From positions 271,158 to 335,157 of the forward strand of contig JAACJK010000067.1 in the NCBI GenBank assembly GCA_013368325.1: 64,000 bases of DNA. Reading direction: 5' to 3'. The translations under genes and the position numbers were made by a program. Numbering within the stretch: the first letter of the stretch is position 1; every line of letters starts with the position of its first letter. Under the pieces are notes generated by a model. That model worked only from the letters and a program-made list of their open reading frames with translations, ran no database searches and was not told where the DNA came from. Shown piece after piece: positions 11,249-22,778 of this stretch. This DNA is from Ephemerocybe angulata. Its lineage: Eukaryota > Basidiomycota > Agaricomycetes > Agaricales > Psathyrellaceae.

Positions 11249-11639
11249 GCGAGACTTGTCAGGCTGGTTAGCATTCGTAGTTGGTGTAAGTTGAATGTCT
11301 ATAGTATAGTTTATGACTTGAATTACGCGCTCTGCGCCTATTCTTCAGATGTGAAGTTAGTAAAGGGTTGCATGGCATTTCCTAGTTTTAAGTGTTAACA
11401 AAGACGTGTTGATTCTTTCAAGGTGAATCCAGTAGTCGAAGTGGGACTGCGAACCCCTTCCTCTAAGTGCACTTCCGTTCGCACGTCTTTCCGTATACCC
11501 ATTTGCCATTCATTTCGAAACACGGCCGGGAGGCTGGTAGCACCGTCCTATGTGCACAGGGACAAAGTTAACATTGGATTCGACCCGAATGGCTAGATTG
11601 TGCTTACCACAGTACTGTTCATGATCCCTCGAATTTCTT
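11249..11639. other. 3' flank, no recognisable gene
   Basis: Holds the 3' region of the oxidoreductase and the presumed C-terminal or 3' region of the minus-strand membrane protein gene. No other signal seen. Confidence 0.35.
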
Positions 11640-13080
11640 CTCGGCACAGCAGTGTGTCCATCAAAGTCTGGTATGACCATATGAGTGACCGGTTCGATAC
11701 GAGTTTGCCAAATCAACACTACTAACGCAAGTATAAGCACGGCCAATTGGGACCCCAAAGGTACCGTAGAAAAGTGTCTTCGGGGAACCCAAGAAGAACA
11801 CTAGGGCGAGAATAGCCATGATACTGGTAAACACCCCTTTTGAGTTAACTCTATCAGCTAATATGTGGTTCAATCATCCATCGGCGACCTACCAGACTGA
11901 ATGGCGCTTCTGCCTAAGCGGTTCAGGACTGCATCAGACCGCCGGAACCCCGTCCGAGATTGCTGGAGCGTTATGAACAGCACGGCTACGCATAGGGAAC
12001 GAAGGGTGAGCTCGTCAGTCGAGGATGCTCGTCTCCAAGTCAGGGCTATGGCCGATACCGCAGGGTGGCGTACCGGATATGGTCGTATCGAGAGCAACCT
12101 CCATTGTCAACCATGCTGTGAGCTGGGGCTTCACCGTCATGTACTCTGCAAGGCTGATGAGGTCTAATCAGCAAACAAACGGACGAGGATCAGACTAGGG
12201 AGCTCACTAATCCATCGTCATCAGCTTCACCCCAAGTGCAAATCCTAGAATTGCAGTCCCCGTGCTCACACAGCCAAAAAGGATGAGGAGCCATTTCTGA
12301 TCAAGTAATCGGTAGATTCTAGCATACGGGTAGGGAATTCGTGTGAGATGGAGCTTTGATATGAAGGGCAGACCAGGCTTTACCTCAGGGATAAGAAGTT
12401 CTGAACGCCGACTGCAATTATTGATATCACGATGGCGCTGAATGGAAGCGGCCATACTGAATCTAGAGTAAAGGATTAGAATCTGAACCACCGATGGTAT
12501 CGGCCATGACCGAAGGAATCATCGTACGTGCAACGAAGGTTGGGTCACCCATGTTCTCTATCCTTTCAGAACACAGCTTCAGTCAAACGGAATCCGGACG
12601 CAGAAGTGAACTCACAGGTATACCCATACCATATATATGACCCTGTTCCGCTGCGCGTAAGCCCGATGATGCCCAAGGTGGAGATGCAGCGAGATGCCTC
12701 ACGAGATGCTGTGAACTGTGTCAACACAGAACAGAGCTCCAACAGCTGACCTGGGAGGCGCTCATTAACATAACATCCTCAAAGAGACGAAAAAGGCGAC
12801 ATACTTGATCCACAATGGGTCGTTGAACTCTACACGAGCTGGATGTCAGACTGTATCCACGATGAAATGCAGCGCAGCACATACCCGTGTTGTAGTAGGT
12901 TCCATACTGAAACGTTGTCAGGCCGTACAGGTATGTGTTCACTTCATAGGCTCCTTGAGAATCCAACTTTGAGAAGCGCTGGAACGAAGATGCTTACAGA
13001 CAGCACATAGGAGAAGCGCGCCTAGGCCAAGCGAGTGAGCGACCGCTCGGCAGAGAGACTCAGAGAGTCGACTGAGAACG
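11640..13080 (-). CDS. DUF6533/DUF6534-type membrane protein, minus strand (copy 3)
   Basis: Minus-strand blocks follow the order of fungal DUF6534 proteins: HSLGLGALLLCAV (about 13050-13010), GAYEVNTYLYGLTTFQYGTYYN (about 12955-12890), then across a GT..AG intron EFNDPLWIK (about 12825-12800), ALFCVDTVHSIS (about 12735-12700), a YPYARIYRLLDQKWLLILFG helix pair with GTAILGFALGVKLMTM (about 12335-12210), a segment around AWLTMEVALD (12110-12080) and SRTGFRRSDAVLNRLGRSAIQSG (11960-11890), which is the strongly conserved cytosolic motif of the family, followed by a final helix SIMAILALVFFLGSPK. Donor and acceptor sites between blocks are mostly visible and in phase. Start codon and last exon are not resolved. 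Function unknown. Confidence 0.55.
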
Positions 13081-14081
13081 CACCTAGTGTCGTATCGAAC
13101 GCACCCATTGGGGCTGAAAGCTAGAAAGCGGGATTGCGCAGCTCTAACGCTCGAGGTTATGGTGGGGGGAGGGGAAAGCAGTGGGGTGACAACGGCGCTG
13201 AACCTCATGTTAAGAGATGATATGACCTGCTCTGTACTGTACATACCCAATGGTCTTGGCTCCACTACTAATTCAATGTTTTATCTAACTTGACAGATAT
13301 CACTATTCCCGAACGGGAAGCGAACAACGCCGTGAGGCGCTTCGTGCCCTGGATCTTCCGAGTGAGGTTGAGCTAACTTCATGGGCGAACACTGTAACAG
13401 GGCCGTGAAGACTGTACTGTGAAGGGAATGAGAGGCAGGAGATAGCTAGCGCATATGCAAGAGACCGACTGTCATCTATAGTAGCTATGAGGGACAGAAG
13501 ATCCTACTATGAACATACTGTCAGCATAACGTTTTGCCGGTGGCGGCGTCGCCGCGAGCCTGTAGAAAATAGTAAAATGAGATCAGAAAGGACATGCCAG
13601 CATAGATAAAGTACGAACAAGAAGGCAATAAGAATGTTTGACACTCACGACCTTCACGTCCGCCGCCATTTGCAGCCTTCATGTAACCACGGAACATGAT
13701 CAAAGCAAGATGAAGCTGAAGTCAAGATAGATACTTATCTTACTCTGGTTCTCATTCAGTTAACAGTGGACAGAAAGAACGGCGGCGGACATACAAGCCA
13801 GATATCCATACGTTGTGCGCGAGGCCTACGTTGTGAGGTGCTTCGAGCTGGGCTTGCTCTCGCTGCATGGCGCGATCGCGAGTCATGATCATGGCCGTTC
13901 AAGATCAAAACGAAGATGTGGGAAAAAAGGTCAAAACACAGCCTCAGGCACGATTTAGGCGCCCATCCTTCCCCAGTCTAAACTGACGATGAGGAGGAGA
14001 ATCGAAGGTGGGTAGCTAAATTAACGGACGGTAAAGGGGCTGAAAAAAGACATATGGAAACATCGAGCCATTTGAACGCCA
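13081..14081. other. No confident gene
   Basis: Minus-strand hydrophobic stretches at 13560-13620 (an ISFYYFLQ segment) could be leftovers of another membrane protein, but no family block is recognisable. Otherwise nothing is seen. Confidence 0.3.
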
Positions 14082-15826
14082 TCACTCGGCCCCTGCCTTC
14101 GCCAGGCGAACCATGAGAGGAAGCTCGGTACTGCTGATGCCAGCCCGGTATGCGTCAACCCCGTATCCTCCGTGGTCGGCTGCATAACTCCGTTTTTCAG
14201 GCAGACATCCTTCTTTCCACTCGGCAAGAACTTGAGCCTTTGTATAAAAGGGCTCAGAACGACCTCTAGTTAACAAAGTTCACAGAAAGCGAATAGCAAG
14301 TCAGATCATACGGCATTGAAACATCAATAGAGTTCGGGAGTCAAACGTACTCATCTCGAGCTGGGTGAACTTGAACCCGACGCACGAGCGGCTCCCTCCA
14401 AGGAACGTCATCCTACCAAAAATATAAGCGCGCCGCTAACAGTGCCAAGCCACGATTTTGCTTTCAGGCGAGAGTACATCCCTGGACCAGACACTCCTGC
14501 TTCTGCGATGGAAGTAGGGAGGGGGGGGGAGATCCAACGCTCCGGTTTCCACTCGGCGGCGTCGGGGCCCCAGGTGTCACGGTCTCGATTGCAGTTGCGC
14601 AACGGTGAAGGCTGCAGGGCTTAACATTTCCTTTGCTTGCGGTACTCCTCGCCTAGATCAGTCCGGGAGTGCTTCAACATTGACTAGTACAAAGCTGTAT
14701 CTCCCGCCGTGTTGACTTACCAGTCACAGACGGCAAAGCGCTACCAAAGACCACCTTGTTTAGTAACCTGCGAAAAGGAAGAGTCTGGCCAGTCGCGATT
14801 GAATAAGTCCTCAGATGTTGAATGTACCTGATGAACTCTCTTGAGTCTCTTCGAAGCCGGTATGGTGATCCTCGTATATGCATCAGAACCTGGCTATAGT
14901 GAAGAGGTCCTCAAAGGTACCTTGGTGAAGATGCTGTGAAGCGCCTTGGGGTCATACATGTGAAGCATATCTTCCTATTCATTAACTTAGCCCAGGCTCA
15001 CGCTGACGGGGTCTGAGGACACCTCTAATAACACAGAAACTTACATTCTTGAACTCATGAATTTTGAAGAGCTTGCCGTCTGCGAAACGAAAGTGAGTCG
15101 CATGAACACCAATTCCAAAAAGTTGGGTTGACACGCACAGGCTTTGGTTAAATTGTCATGATTAGGTAGACCTTTTTTGTCAAGGAGGGTCTTCATGTTT
15201 ATATTGGTTTGAGCAGGCTACGAGAGTCAACAAGTGGAACATGATCAGTCGGGGTCACCTGCGAAGAATGAGTCTGAAGAGGCGGTCCAGGTATCTTCGA
15301 GAGGGAGGGCCAGGCAAAAAAGTTACAGAAAGGAAAACAAGCGACTGTTGGCCAGCTGATACCTCTCTGATATCTAAAGAATGAACAGATGCTACAAAAC
15401 TTACGCTTTCTTCTTAGTCGTTCGGTTGAGTACCGAGAGTCCTCGAGAGCTACACCAAAGCGCTGAGCCAGCCTTCCCCCCCTTCCCTCCTCGGTGTACG
15501 GCTTCGCACCATTTGCGTCAGCAAATGACAATGGTAGGTCGTTCCGAGAGAGGGAATGTCATAACTAGGGATCGGCGAAAACGAATCCCAAGAGAGGTCT
15601 GTCTTGAGATCGACGGTGAAGTTCTTCCGTGAACCATGGGTCCGAGCGAATCATCCAGGGGTTTTCCTTGCTGGCGTGCAGAGGGCGGGGTTATAGTGGG
15701 ATCACTACCGTAGCCGCTGGTCGACCAACCATGCGCGGGACGAGGGACCTGTATAGTATTAGTAGAGACACACAACAGCGTGGATACGCCGATGCCCAAT
15801 GCTGACTGCAAAATTAAGGTATTCAT
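14082..15826 (-). pseudogene. Cytochrome P450 pseudogene with the central part deleted
   Basis: Minus strand. A hydrophobic N-terminal anchor starts at 15826 (MNTLILQSALGIGVSTLLCV). The proline-rich hinge SLSKIPGPP lies at about 15305, DGKLFKIHEFKN at about 15085-15048, DMLHMYDPKALHSIFTK at 14975-14925, VVFGSALPSVTG at about 14760-14725 and GEEYRKQRK (helix C) at about 14660-14630. Directly after it comes NCNRDRDTWGPDAAEWKPERW at about 14595-14535, then the haem-binding loop FLGGSRSCVGFKFTQLE at about 14408-14355 with its cysteine ligand, and a C-terminal STELPLMVRLAK block to 14082. Everything between helix C and the post-K-helix loop, including the I-helix proton-relay region and the ExxR motif, is missing, and one base is lost in the QRKML region. 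An active monooxygenase is therefore not expected. Confidence 0.8.
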
Positions 15827-15979
15827 TATGATAAGTATGATGTTATAGCTATAGAGTGGTGAGTGTGGCCATAAAAGACATGGACGTAGGTAGAACTAGC
15901 CTCCAACAGAGCAGCGTAGCGTGTTCGTACTTTTACAAAGAACCGAAGCGATTGCACGGCGAAACGTTCCTCCCCACGA

Positions 15980-17008
15980 TTAGACCTCGACAAAGTTCTT
16001 GACCTTCTGGAGCCACTTGACGTACTCGTTCTGCTCCTTGAACTCGGCGTATTCGGGGATGAAGAGGGCGATGCTCTCGTTGATGCCACGCTCCTGGAGG
16101 AACTTGTCGATCTCTTCCTGGAGGCCGAGGTCGAGGGTGTCGAACTATCACAGAGTCCGTCAGCGACACTATTCTTTGGAGGGTAGCTAGCTGCCAACAC
16201 TCACCTCAGGCCCAATGTACATGCCACGGCGCTTCCAGTCAGCCTCAGCGGTGAGCTCAGTGCCGACCTTGGCATCGTCGTAGAACGACATGTTCTCAGT
16301 GATAAACTGTCCCTCCTGCACGACAGCGTCGATGTTGAGAGCACCAGGTGCGTTCGCCTGGCGGGAGTTGTTCAGCCCCATTTCACACACGAGAGAGGCG
16401 TGTGCGCGTCACGAACCTTGGTAATGGAAACCGACACACGAATGGGGTAGTCAGCAGTCGACTGCTCGGCCTCCTCACCCTCCGCAGCCTCAAGGTCTTC
16501 AGGCTCAGACTGAATGTCCGCAATGGAGAAGATCAGGCGAATGCTAGCATAGAAACCAAAACAAGTCTGTGGTAAGTATAAGAACTTTCTAGAACCAGCA
16601 AGCACAACGCACGTTTCCTGACCAAACTTGCGAGTCAAAGCAACCTCGTCCTGTCCAGGAACGTCCTCCACACTCCAAACACCCTGCGACGTAAGCTCCT
16701 TCACGAATTCGGGTGTCGACGAAGCCGCGTTCTCCGTGGTCTCGTACTCCAACTCCTGCTGGAGCTTCTGCGCAAGGCTGACGTCGGCTACATACAATGC
16801 CCCGTCAGAACCAACCAAAAACCCAACTATTTAGAGACTCACTAGAACCGCTGCCGAATCGCAAAGCAGACACGGAGAAAGTTCTTGTGGCAGCAGCGAT
16901 TTGACGGGTCGCGGCGGGACGCAGCACAGCGGCGCTGCGAGCAGCAGTGGAGAAGCCGGTGCGTGCAGAGACGCGGGTGACCTGGCGGAGAGCACGGAAA
17001 GCGGACAT
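15980..17008 (-). CDS. MAM33: Mitochondrial matrix acidic protein MAM33 / p32 (C1QBP) family, 261 aa
   Basis: Five exons on the minus strand (17008-16843, 16787-16613, 16543-16417, 16357-16205, 16144-15980) join to 262 codons including the stop. The first 45 residues are rich in Arg, Ala and Ser and lack acids, as expected for a cleaved mitochondrial presequence. The mature part shows the family order: LAQKLQQELEYE, a GVWSVEDVPGQDEVALTRKFG strand region, IRLIFSIADI, an acidic linker of about 15 residues (EPEDLEAAEGEEAE), RVSVSITK, and the C-terminal helical block FDTLDLGLQEEIDKFLQERG followed by YVKWLQKVKNFVEV. The family forms doughnut-shaped trimers in the mitochondrial matrix and supports ribosome assembly and oxidative phosphorylation. 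Length and domain order are normal, and the gene looks intact. Confidence 0.93.
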
Positions 17009-17493
17009 GGTGGTAGAAGGAAGAGGTTTAGAAAATTTGAACCCGGAACGCTGGCAGGTGAGAGTTCCATTCATTTCTACGTCACGCGGAATGTTTGTTG
17101 TTGTTGAATTCCAAGGATGTCGGTCTCCGGTTTAGCGCGCGGGCGACATTCGGGGTCTCAGACGCCCAAAGCCCCAGCTGCGGCCACTGGCAGCGGAAGA
17201 GGAAAGAAGCGCTCAATTCTACCTCAGGAATCAAGTCTGACTACATGTATTATATCCAAATGAATAGCTATACGTTGCAAAAGTAAATACACTTAGATAT
17301 TGCTTAGATATTGTTAAATTCCTCCTTCCGACGCCCAAACCGATTCCGAGCCAGAAACCCGAGAAAAATAGCCCAGAATACTGAAGCGTGCTCAGCATAT
17401 CTATCCTAATGTTCGTCAGTTGATCCATCCACATATAGTATCGTACACTTCAAGTGCTGTTCGTCAGTCTTGAATATATATCTTCGTCGCACT

Positions 17494-17525
17494 GTTCGTT
17501 CGTTCGTTCGTTCGTTCGTTCGTTC
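17494..17525. repeat. (GTTC)8 microsatellite
   Basis: Eight uninterrupted GTTC units lie 21 bp beyond the stop codon of the WD40 gene, in its 3' flank. Confidence 0.95.
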
Positions 17526-17545
17526 TTGATCTTGATCCCGTCCTT

Positions 17546-20500
17546 CTAGTTAACCCTCAACTTCAAGGACGAGTCCGAGCTCGAAAAGCTGTCCGTCCGC
17601 TTCGGCGGCCTCGACCGCCTAGGCTCCCGATACCTCTCCTGGTCACTATCCCTATCAATCATCCCAATACTCCCATGCGTACTATGCACCGAATTATTAT
17701 CCTCGTCCACACTGACCGGACTCGCCGACCGCGGGCCCATCCCCCACTGGTAATTCTGGAACGTCCTCAGCCGCGGCAGCGCAAAGTCTGCCGTATGCGT
17801 CGGATCCTGCTCGTCAGGCGGCCTCGTCCACACCCGCACGCCTCCGTCATGGCTTCCAGTGGCAAACATATAGGGATCTTCGGCGGCGGGGTTCCACGCT
17901 ATACAGGTAAGGTCCCCTCCATGCACTTTAGTGGCACGGATGGCGTGGACGGGCGTCGCAGACTCTCGATCCCAGATATGGATATCGCCACCTGTCGTCA
18001 TAAAGTTAGGAAGCCGGATTAACTGAAGATTAAGCTGAGCGCGTGCCTTTGGTGGTACATAATACCAGTTCGTTATTTTTCCCGCCGAAGTAACTTGGTC
18101 CTGAGAAGTTGGCTGGTTTCTTCGGCATGTACGTGTGTCTACAATGCATCTGAGTAAGGGAGCAAGGTGCGAAGGGAAGGTAACTCACCGCAGCGTCAGC
18201 CTCGCGACCGTGGCATTGTTCTCCCGGTCCTTCACGAGCTCGATCTTCCAGAGCTGCGGCGACGCCTTGTTCTCGTAGCTCACCAAAGCCATCAAGTGGT
18301 TTCTAGTACGAGCAATGGTAATATCCCGCACGTCGTTCAGGAGCGGCGTTTGACTGGTAAGGTTTACCGTTAGTATCGACAGAAGCTATTGATGACGGTA
18401 TATATACCTTTCGACCTCTTTTGTTCCGATATTGTAGACTGATAGAAGCTAGCTGTTAGGAAGGCTACTCTTGATACGCCAGAAACCACGTACCAACAAG
18501 TCGTTTCTCTACCCTGGATTTACTAGGCTGGAGACCAGTCGGAGATTCCATTAAATGCCCAACACCAATGATTCTCGATGAGTCCGGCATTACGGCGACG
18601 TCTTGAAGTTTGACGCGACCGAATTCGTACTGGTCCAGAACTTCACCTCGAAGACCCTATTGATACACGAATCAGTATGAGCGGTTCCGTGCGCCCAGGT
18701 CCACGAGAGAAAATAACGCACAAGTTTGGTGACAGTCGACTCCTCTACGGAAAGGAAGGCTGGAATTGGGGTTTAAGATCAGTGGGTGAATAGGAGAAAG
18801 ACCAAAGCAATGACGCACCTTCTCCGTCTGGCATCCATGTTACTGTCTCTACATTTCTCTTGCGGTTAATGGTTTTCTGGCACACTCCGTCCTTTGAGAC
18901 ATGTCAATGAAGGGCCCGGAGCGCAACGAAAGTGACAATGTCATACCTCAGCAGTCCAAACCTTTATGCCTCGGGCAAGCTTCGTCAATAAGATGTTCCC
19001 GAGCGGAGACCTAGTCAACAGACGCATGAGAATATGAAAATCGACTTCTTGGAAAGTGATGCGTACCAAGCGACTTGCTGGACAAAGCCCTGAGTATGCG
19101 CCAACACGGTATGCGTTTTGAACGGATCCCCCACTTCGAAAATCACACTCGTCCGATCCCAACTACTCGTCGCCAAATACTTTCCATCCGGCGAGAACTG
19201 AATATGCTTCACAAGCGCATTATGCGCAGGAAGTTCCTGCGTCGTCTCCAAGCCCATCACAGACGGCTTCAGCGCGGAGAGACGCGACCTAGCAGTCATA
19301 ACGGGCTCCGGAACGCTCAAGAGAGTCGCACTGCGCTTCGCACGGTCCCTCGGGTCGCCCTGACCACCAGCCGTACTCGAAGAAGCAGTATCCTTGCGTA
19401 TAGGCGTAGGCCTAGGCGCCCCGATTCCGAAAGGAGTAGCAGAAGATGCGGTGATATTCGAATGCATTTTGACAGTCCGGAGTGCGTTCTTCCAGAGGAG
19501 CTTGCCGTTACTTGGGGGTGGTGCCGTAGTGGGTACCTCGGGCAGCGCCTTCTGTGCGATAGACTCGGCCGCCTCTCCTAGCTCGTCCATTGCCTGGAAT
19601 CCTGGGGACATGGGCGAGTTCACTGGGGGCGGCGGTGGGCTTCTCGGTGAGAACGGGGGAGAGAGGGGTCCCTGAGACGTCGTCTTCGTGGCAGGTAGCT
19701 CATCGTGCAGAGTTGCTGACGAGCGGCGAGCTTTGCCATCTTCCGCGGGGAGCTTGGAAGCGTACTTTTCATTCGGTTCGTCCCCACCTGAGCTCTGCGC
19801 TGAGCCTGTAGCAGCTTCGACGTCGTCATTGTCGTCATCTGCCTGCCTGTGGAAACACCACAGATCAGCCACGCAGGAGAAGGCTTGCAGGCACAAGCGA
19901 TTGAACCGAACAAGGCTCCGGGCAAGGAACTTGGACAATTTGTAGATCCAGCTCACTCCCGGATGGCGAATGAACTCTCCTGCGGTCTCCGTCAAGACAT
20001 CGCTAAGCCATTTTTGACCCCTGTGCCGGGAGAATGCCCAACGTTCGGATGCAAACCAAGCAGAAACAGCTGCGAGGCCAAAGGACGTAAACGCCGTTAG
20101 GACCGTTGTAAGCGTGGACGTAATGTGGGCCTTTTAGATTTCGACGAGCAGAGACAATGGGGGGTGGGGGAGTGAGTGTTTGTTGCGATACAACATGCTG
20201 AGCATGAACTACACACCTGCTTGGAAGCGTAGGTAAAGACGCAGAGTCCAACGGAGAAACAGGCAACGGAGAGCACGAGGAACACGAGGGGTGAGCGCTT
20301 GATCCAGATCAAGACCCACCAGGGCACACGATGCCCTGGCGAACGACTATAGCGAGGTGAGTTTCCCTTGGCACAGATAAGGAGGCAGGATGAATGATAG
20401 GACTCACTACATGGCCTGTTTCCAGGTTAGTCCCAGAAGACTGTTCACAGCTGCCGCAATGCTGAAGACCAATGATGCGAACCAGAAACAGTTCACGACA

Positions 20501-21760
20501 GCAGCCAACGCCTCTTTCGGATCGAGTTCGTACGAGAACTGCATGGTCGTGGCGGTGACTGCTGAGAAGAATGTTGCAATGGTCGAGAGGTTAAGGAGGT
20601 TCGTAGAGCCATGTTTCTGGGCAAAGCGAATAGTAGGAACACCTGTTGTTCATAGTTGTTTGAGCCGAGGGGGAGATACGATGCAACATCATGCTTACCA
20701 ACTTCGATGAACATGCAAAGGGATGACGTGATATTATCGACATGGTCTTTCATTTCCTGCGAGAGATCGTGGATGTATCGTTGGACGGCAGGGTAGCGGA
20801 ATTGACCTTCAAAAGGTCAGGGGAAGGCTCGTAAGCAGCTGAAAGGCACTCACCCGTGTACTCGCGCAAGCACGAGGACCAATACATAAGGTCCCCTTCG
20901 AAAGAAAGGATGGATTGGTTGACGCCTTCGTCAGTAAATTCCGGGAATTCGTTCAGGCAGTTGAGGAACGTTTTGACATCTTTCGCTAAGGCTTCAAGAT
21001 GGTCGGGAAAGTCCTCTGGGTCTAGGTTATCGGAGACGGTAGGTCGTGGAACGAGAAGGTGGGCTGCCTTCCCCCATCTCCGTTTTGTTTTCTTTCTGCG
21101 GGCCCCTGGAGGCTGGGGAATCGTATTCAAGTCGCGGGAGACGTGCGAGACCTTTCGCGGGAATAAATCTGCAGCGTTCTCTCGGTATAAGATGCGTAAT
21201 TGGGCCAAGCGTTCGCGAAGGCGAAACCCTGACGAGAGGATCGCGACAGAGCTTCCAAGTTGTCGGGCAGCATTTGCAAAGTTTCGAAGCTTGATTTGAT
21301 CTTAATGAGTGTGAGCTTGAGGGATAGCGAACGATACGCACCTCCTTGTCCAGAGCATCCAGTGATCTGCTGAGCGTTAGTGGTAATCGGTGACCCGGAT
21401 GTGCTCACACCGACCTTGAGAATCGGTTGAAGGCCGCTGCACCGGCGTCTTGAAGATATTCATCAACGCTTGCTAGAATCGGTCAGCACAGCGACGAAAA
21501 AGAGCTCAAAGGATCACACTCACGGACATCTCTATCATCCTCAAAGCTAGGGGTCTGCGTTTTGACTGGTCCCTTTTAGGGCGGTGAATGGAACAAGGGG
21601 GACGACCGAACTCACCTCGAGCTGCATTTTCACTCTCTTGCAATAGCATTTGTACTAGGCTGATAATAGTATCTTTCCTTGAGGGCGAATGCCGCCCGGA
21701 AGGAGACTCTGGGGAGGTCGGGACCTCCGCTGGTTCCGTGATGTCGGTAGTCGAGGCCAT
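17546..21760 (-). CDS. Large WD40-repeat protein with membrane-spanning N-terminal half (WDR26/Gid7-like propeller)
   Basis: The minus-strand gene starts at 21760 (MASTTDITEPAEVPTSPESP) and ends with a TAG at 17546-17548, with many short in-phase introns. In order: a Ser/Pro-rich N-terminus; a helical region (SFETLQMLPDNLEAL at about 21285, FPDHLEALAKDVKTFLNCL at about 21000); hydrophobic segments at about 20615-20540, 20525-20430, 20290-20220 and 20105-20040 that predict about four membrane helices; a disordered Ser/Pro-rich linker (19850-19270); then WD repeats such as LPAHNALVKHIQFSPDGKYLATSSWD at about 19225-19150 and a last pair around DIHIWDRESATP and MFATGSHDGGVRVW at 17990-17820; a Ser/Arg-rich tail. 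The C-terminal repeats most resemble the WDR26/Gid7 propeller of the GID/CTLH ubiquitin ligase, but that is inference. A membrane-tethered propeller scaffold is the plain reading. Confidence 0.75.
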
Positions 21761-22591
21761 AATTGCAATTTCTTGCTCGTCCTGCGAGAATGTGGGGGAA
21801 GAATAAGGTCGTGAAAAGTCGTCTGGAGCGTGAAGAGATTTAAAGGGTATCCAAGTTGCCTCGAGGTGATAGAAGGAAGGCAAGCCACGGAGAGAACGAT
21901 GCCGTCAAGTTGCGCCAAACGCGTGGTATGAGGTTCCGGATTTAGACGCGCGCCCGGGGAAAGCATGCACGTGACCGGAAATTGTTTGTACACCCTTCGG
22001 TGTACAAAGAACGCGAGGACGTCCAAATATCTGGATAAACTCGCAAAACGAGGCAAATAGAACTGATAAGCATCCAGACGACAGGATGTAATCTGAGATA
22101 GTCCCTTGAAGGAGCTCACCCGCCTTTACCGTTGTCATGGCGGGGGTAAAACTCCTATGACAAGGAGGACACGGTTGGAGGCTGTAATGGGATTTGTGCT
22201 TTTGAAATCAACCTGGGCTCCAGTAATTAATGGGGCCCCTCTAAAATCGTACAAGGCGCGTACAGAGTGAACCTGTGGAAGTGGGTGAAGGTGGAAGTAC
22301 GGGTTCAAGAAGCAATCCAGGCTTCGGAACCTGTCACGCGCCCGTGACCATGTCCGTGCGCAGGTCCTAGCGCGCGCCTAGTTACATATATAGAGCATAT
22401 CCACGTACCTAGATTATTTGTCTCTTGGTCGAATCAACGCGTTTTCCCCGTTTCCCGCATCCTCGCCTCGTCCCTCGACCTTGCCCGTACTTAACAGAAC
22501 GCGTCTTCATTGGGCGAGAGAACAAAGATGTACAAACAGCGCGACACCTCGTGATCTGCGACTTTCTCTCTTTCTGCAAGCGTCGTCAAAG
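21761..22591. promoter_or_regulatory. Former divergent intergenic region, left half
   Basis: Together with 41710-41940 this is what remains of the spacer between the minus-strand WD40 gene and the plus-strand UBE3D-like gene; the nested transposon splits it. It includes a 10-bp stem with CTTC loop at 21985-22008 (TTTGTACACC and its complement). No conserved gene is seen; the minus open frame at 21905-22138 has no recognisable motif. Confidence 0.45.
22584..22591. repeat. 8-bp target-site duplication of the outer transposon, left copy (CGTCAAAG)
   Basis: Identical to 41710-41717 on the far side of the element. Confidence 0.95.
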
Positions 22592-22627
22592 AGGACCCCT
22601 GAGAACTGGGGATTAGGTAAGATACGC

Positions 22628-22778
22628 GTCCACTCCTCAAAGGGCGCCGAAGGCGCCCGACCTCAGATACTAGCATAGTGAGCGTCCGCTCCTCGGCCGC
22701 ACCGCCACGATGGGTACCTTAGATACATAGTCCACTCCTCGGACCATTGCCGGGGAGGTTGGATACAGTCCACTCCTC
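22628..22778 (+). repeat. Left subterminal repeats of the transposon (4 units)
   Basis: GTCCACTCCTC or a one-base variant occurs at 22628-22638, 22684-22694, 22730-22740 and 22768-22778, each preceded at a distance of 1-15 bases by (A/G)GATAC. A GGGCGCC-GAA-GGCGCCC hairpin lies at about 22642-22658. Such arrays are typical transposase-binding sites. The inner copy carries the same array in reverse at 38647-38797. Confidence 0.85.

Noticed and set aside
21905..22138. Minus-strand open frame of 77 codons
   Set aside because: No recognisable motif and it lies in the former intergenic region; coding is not supported.
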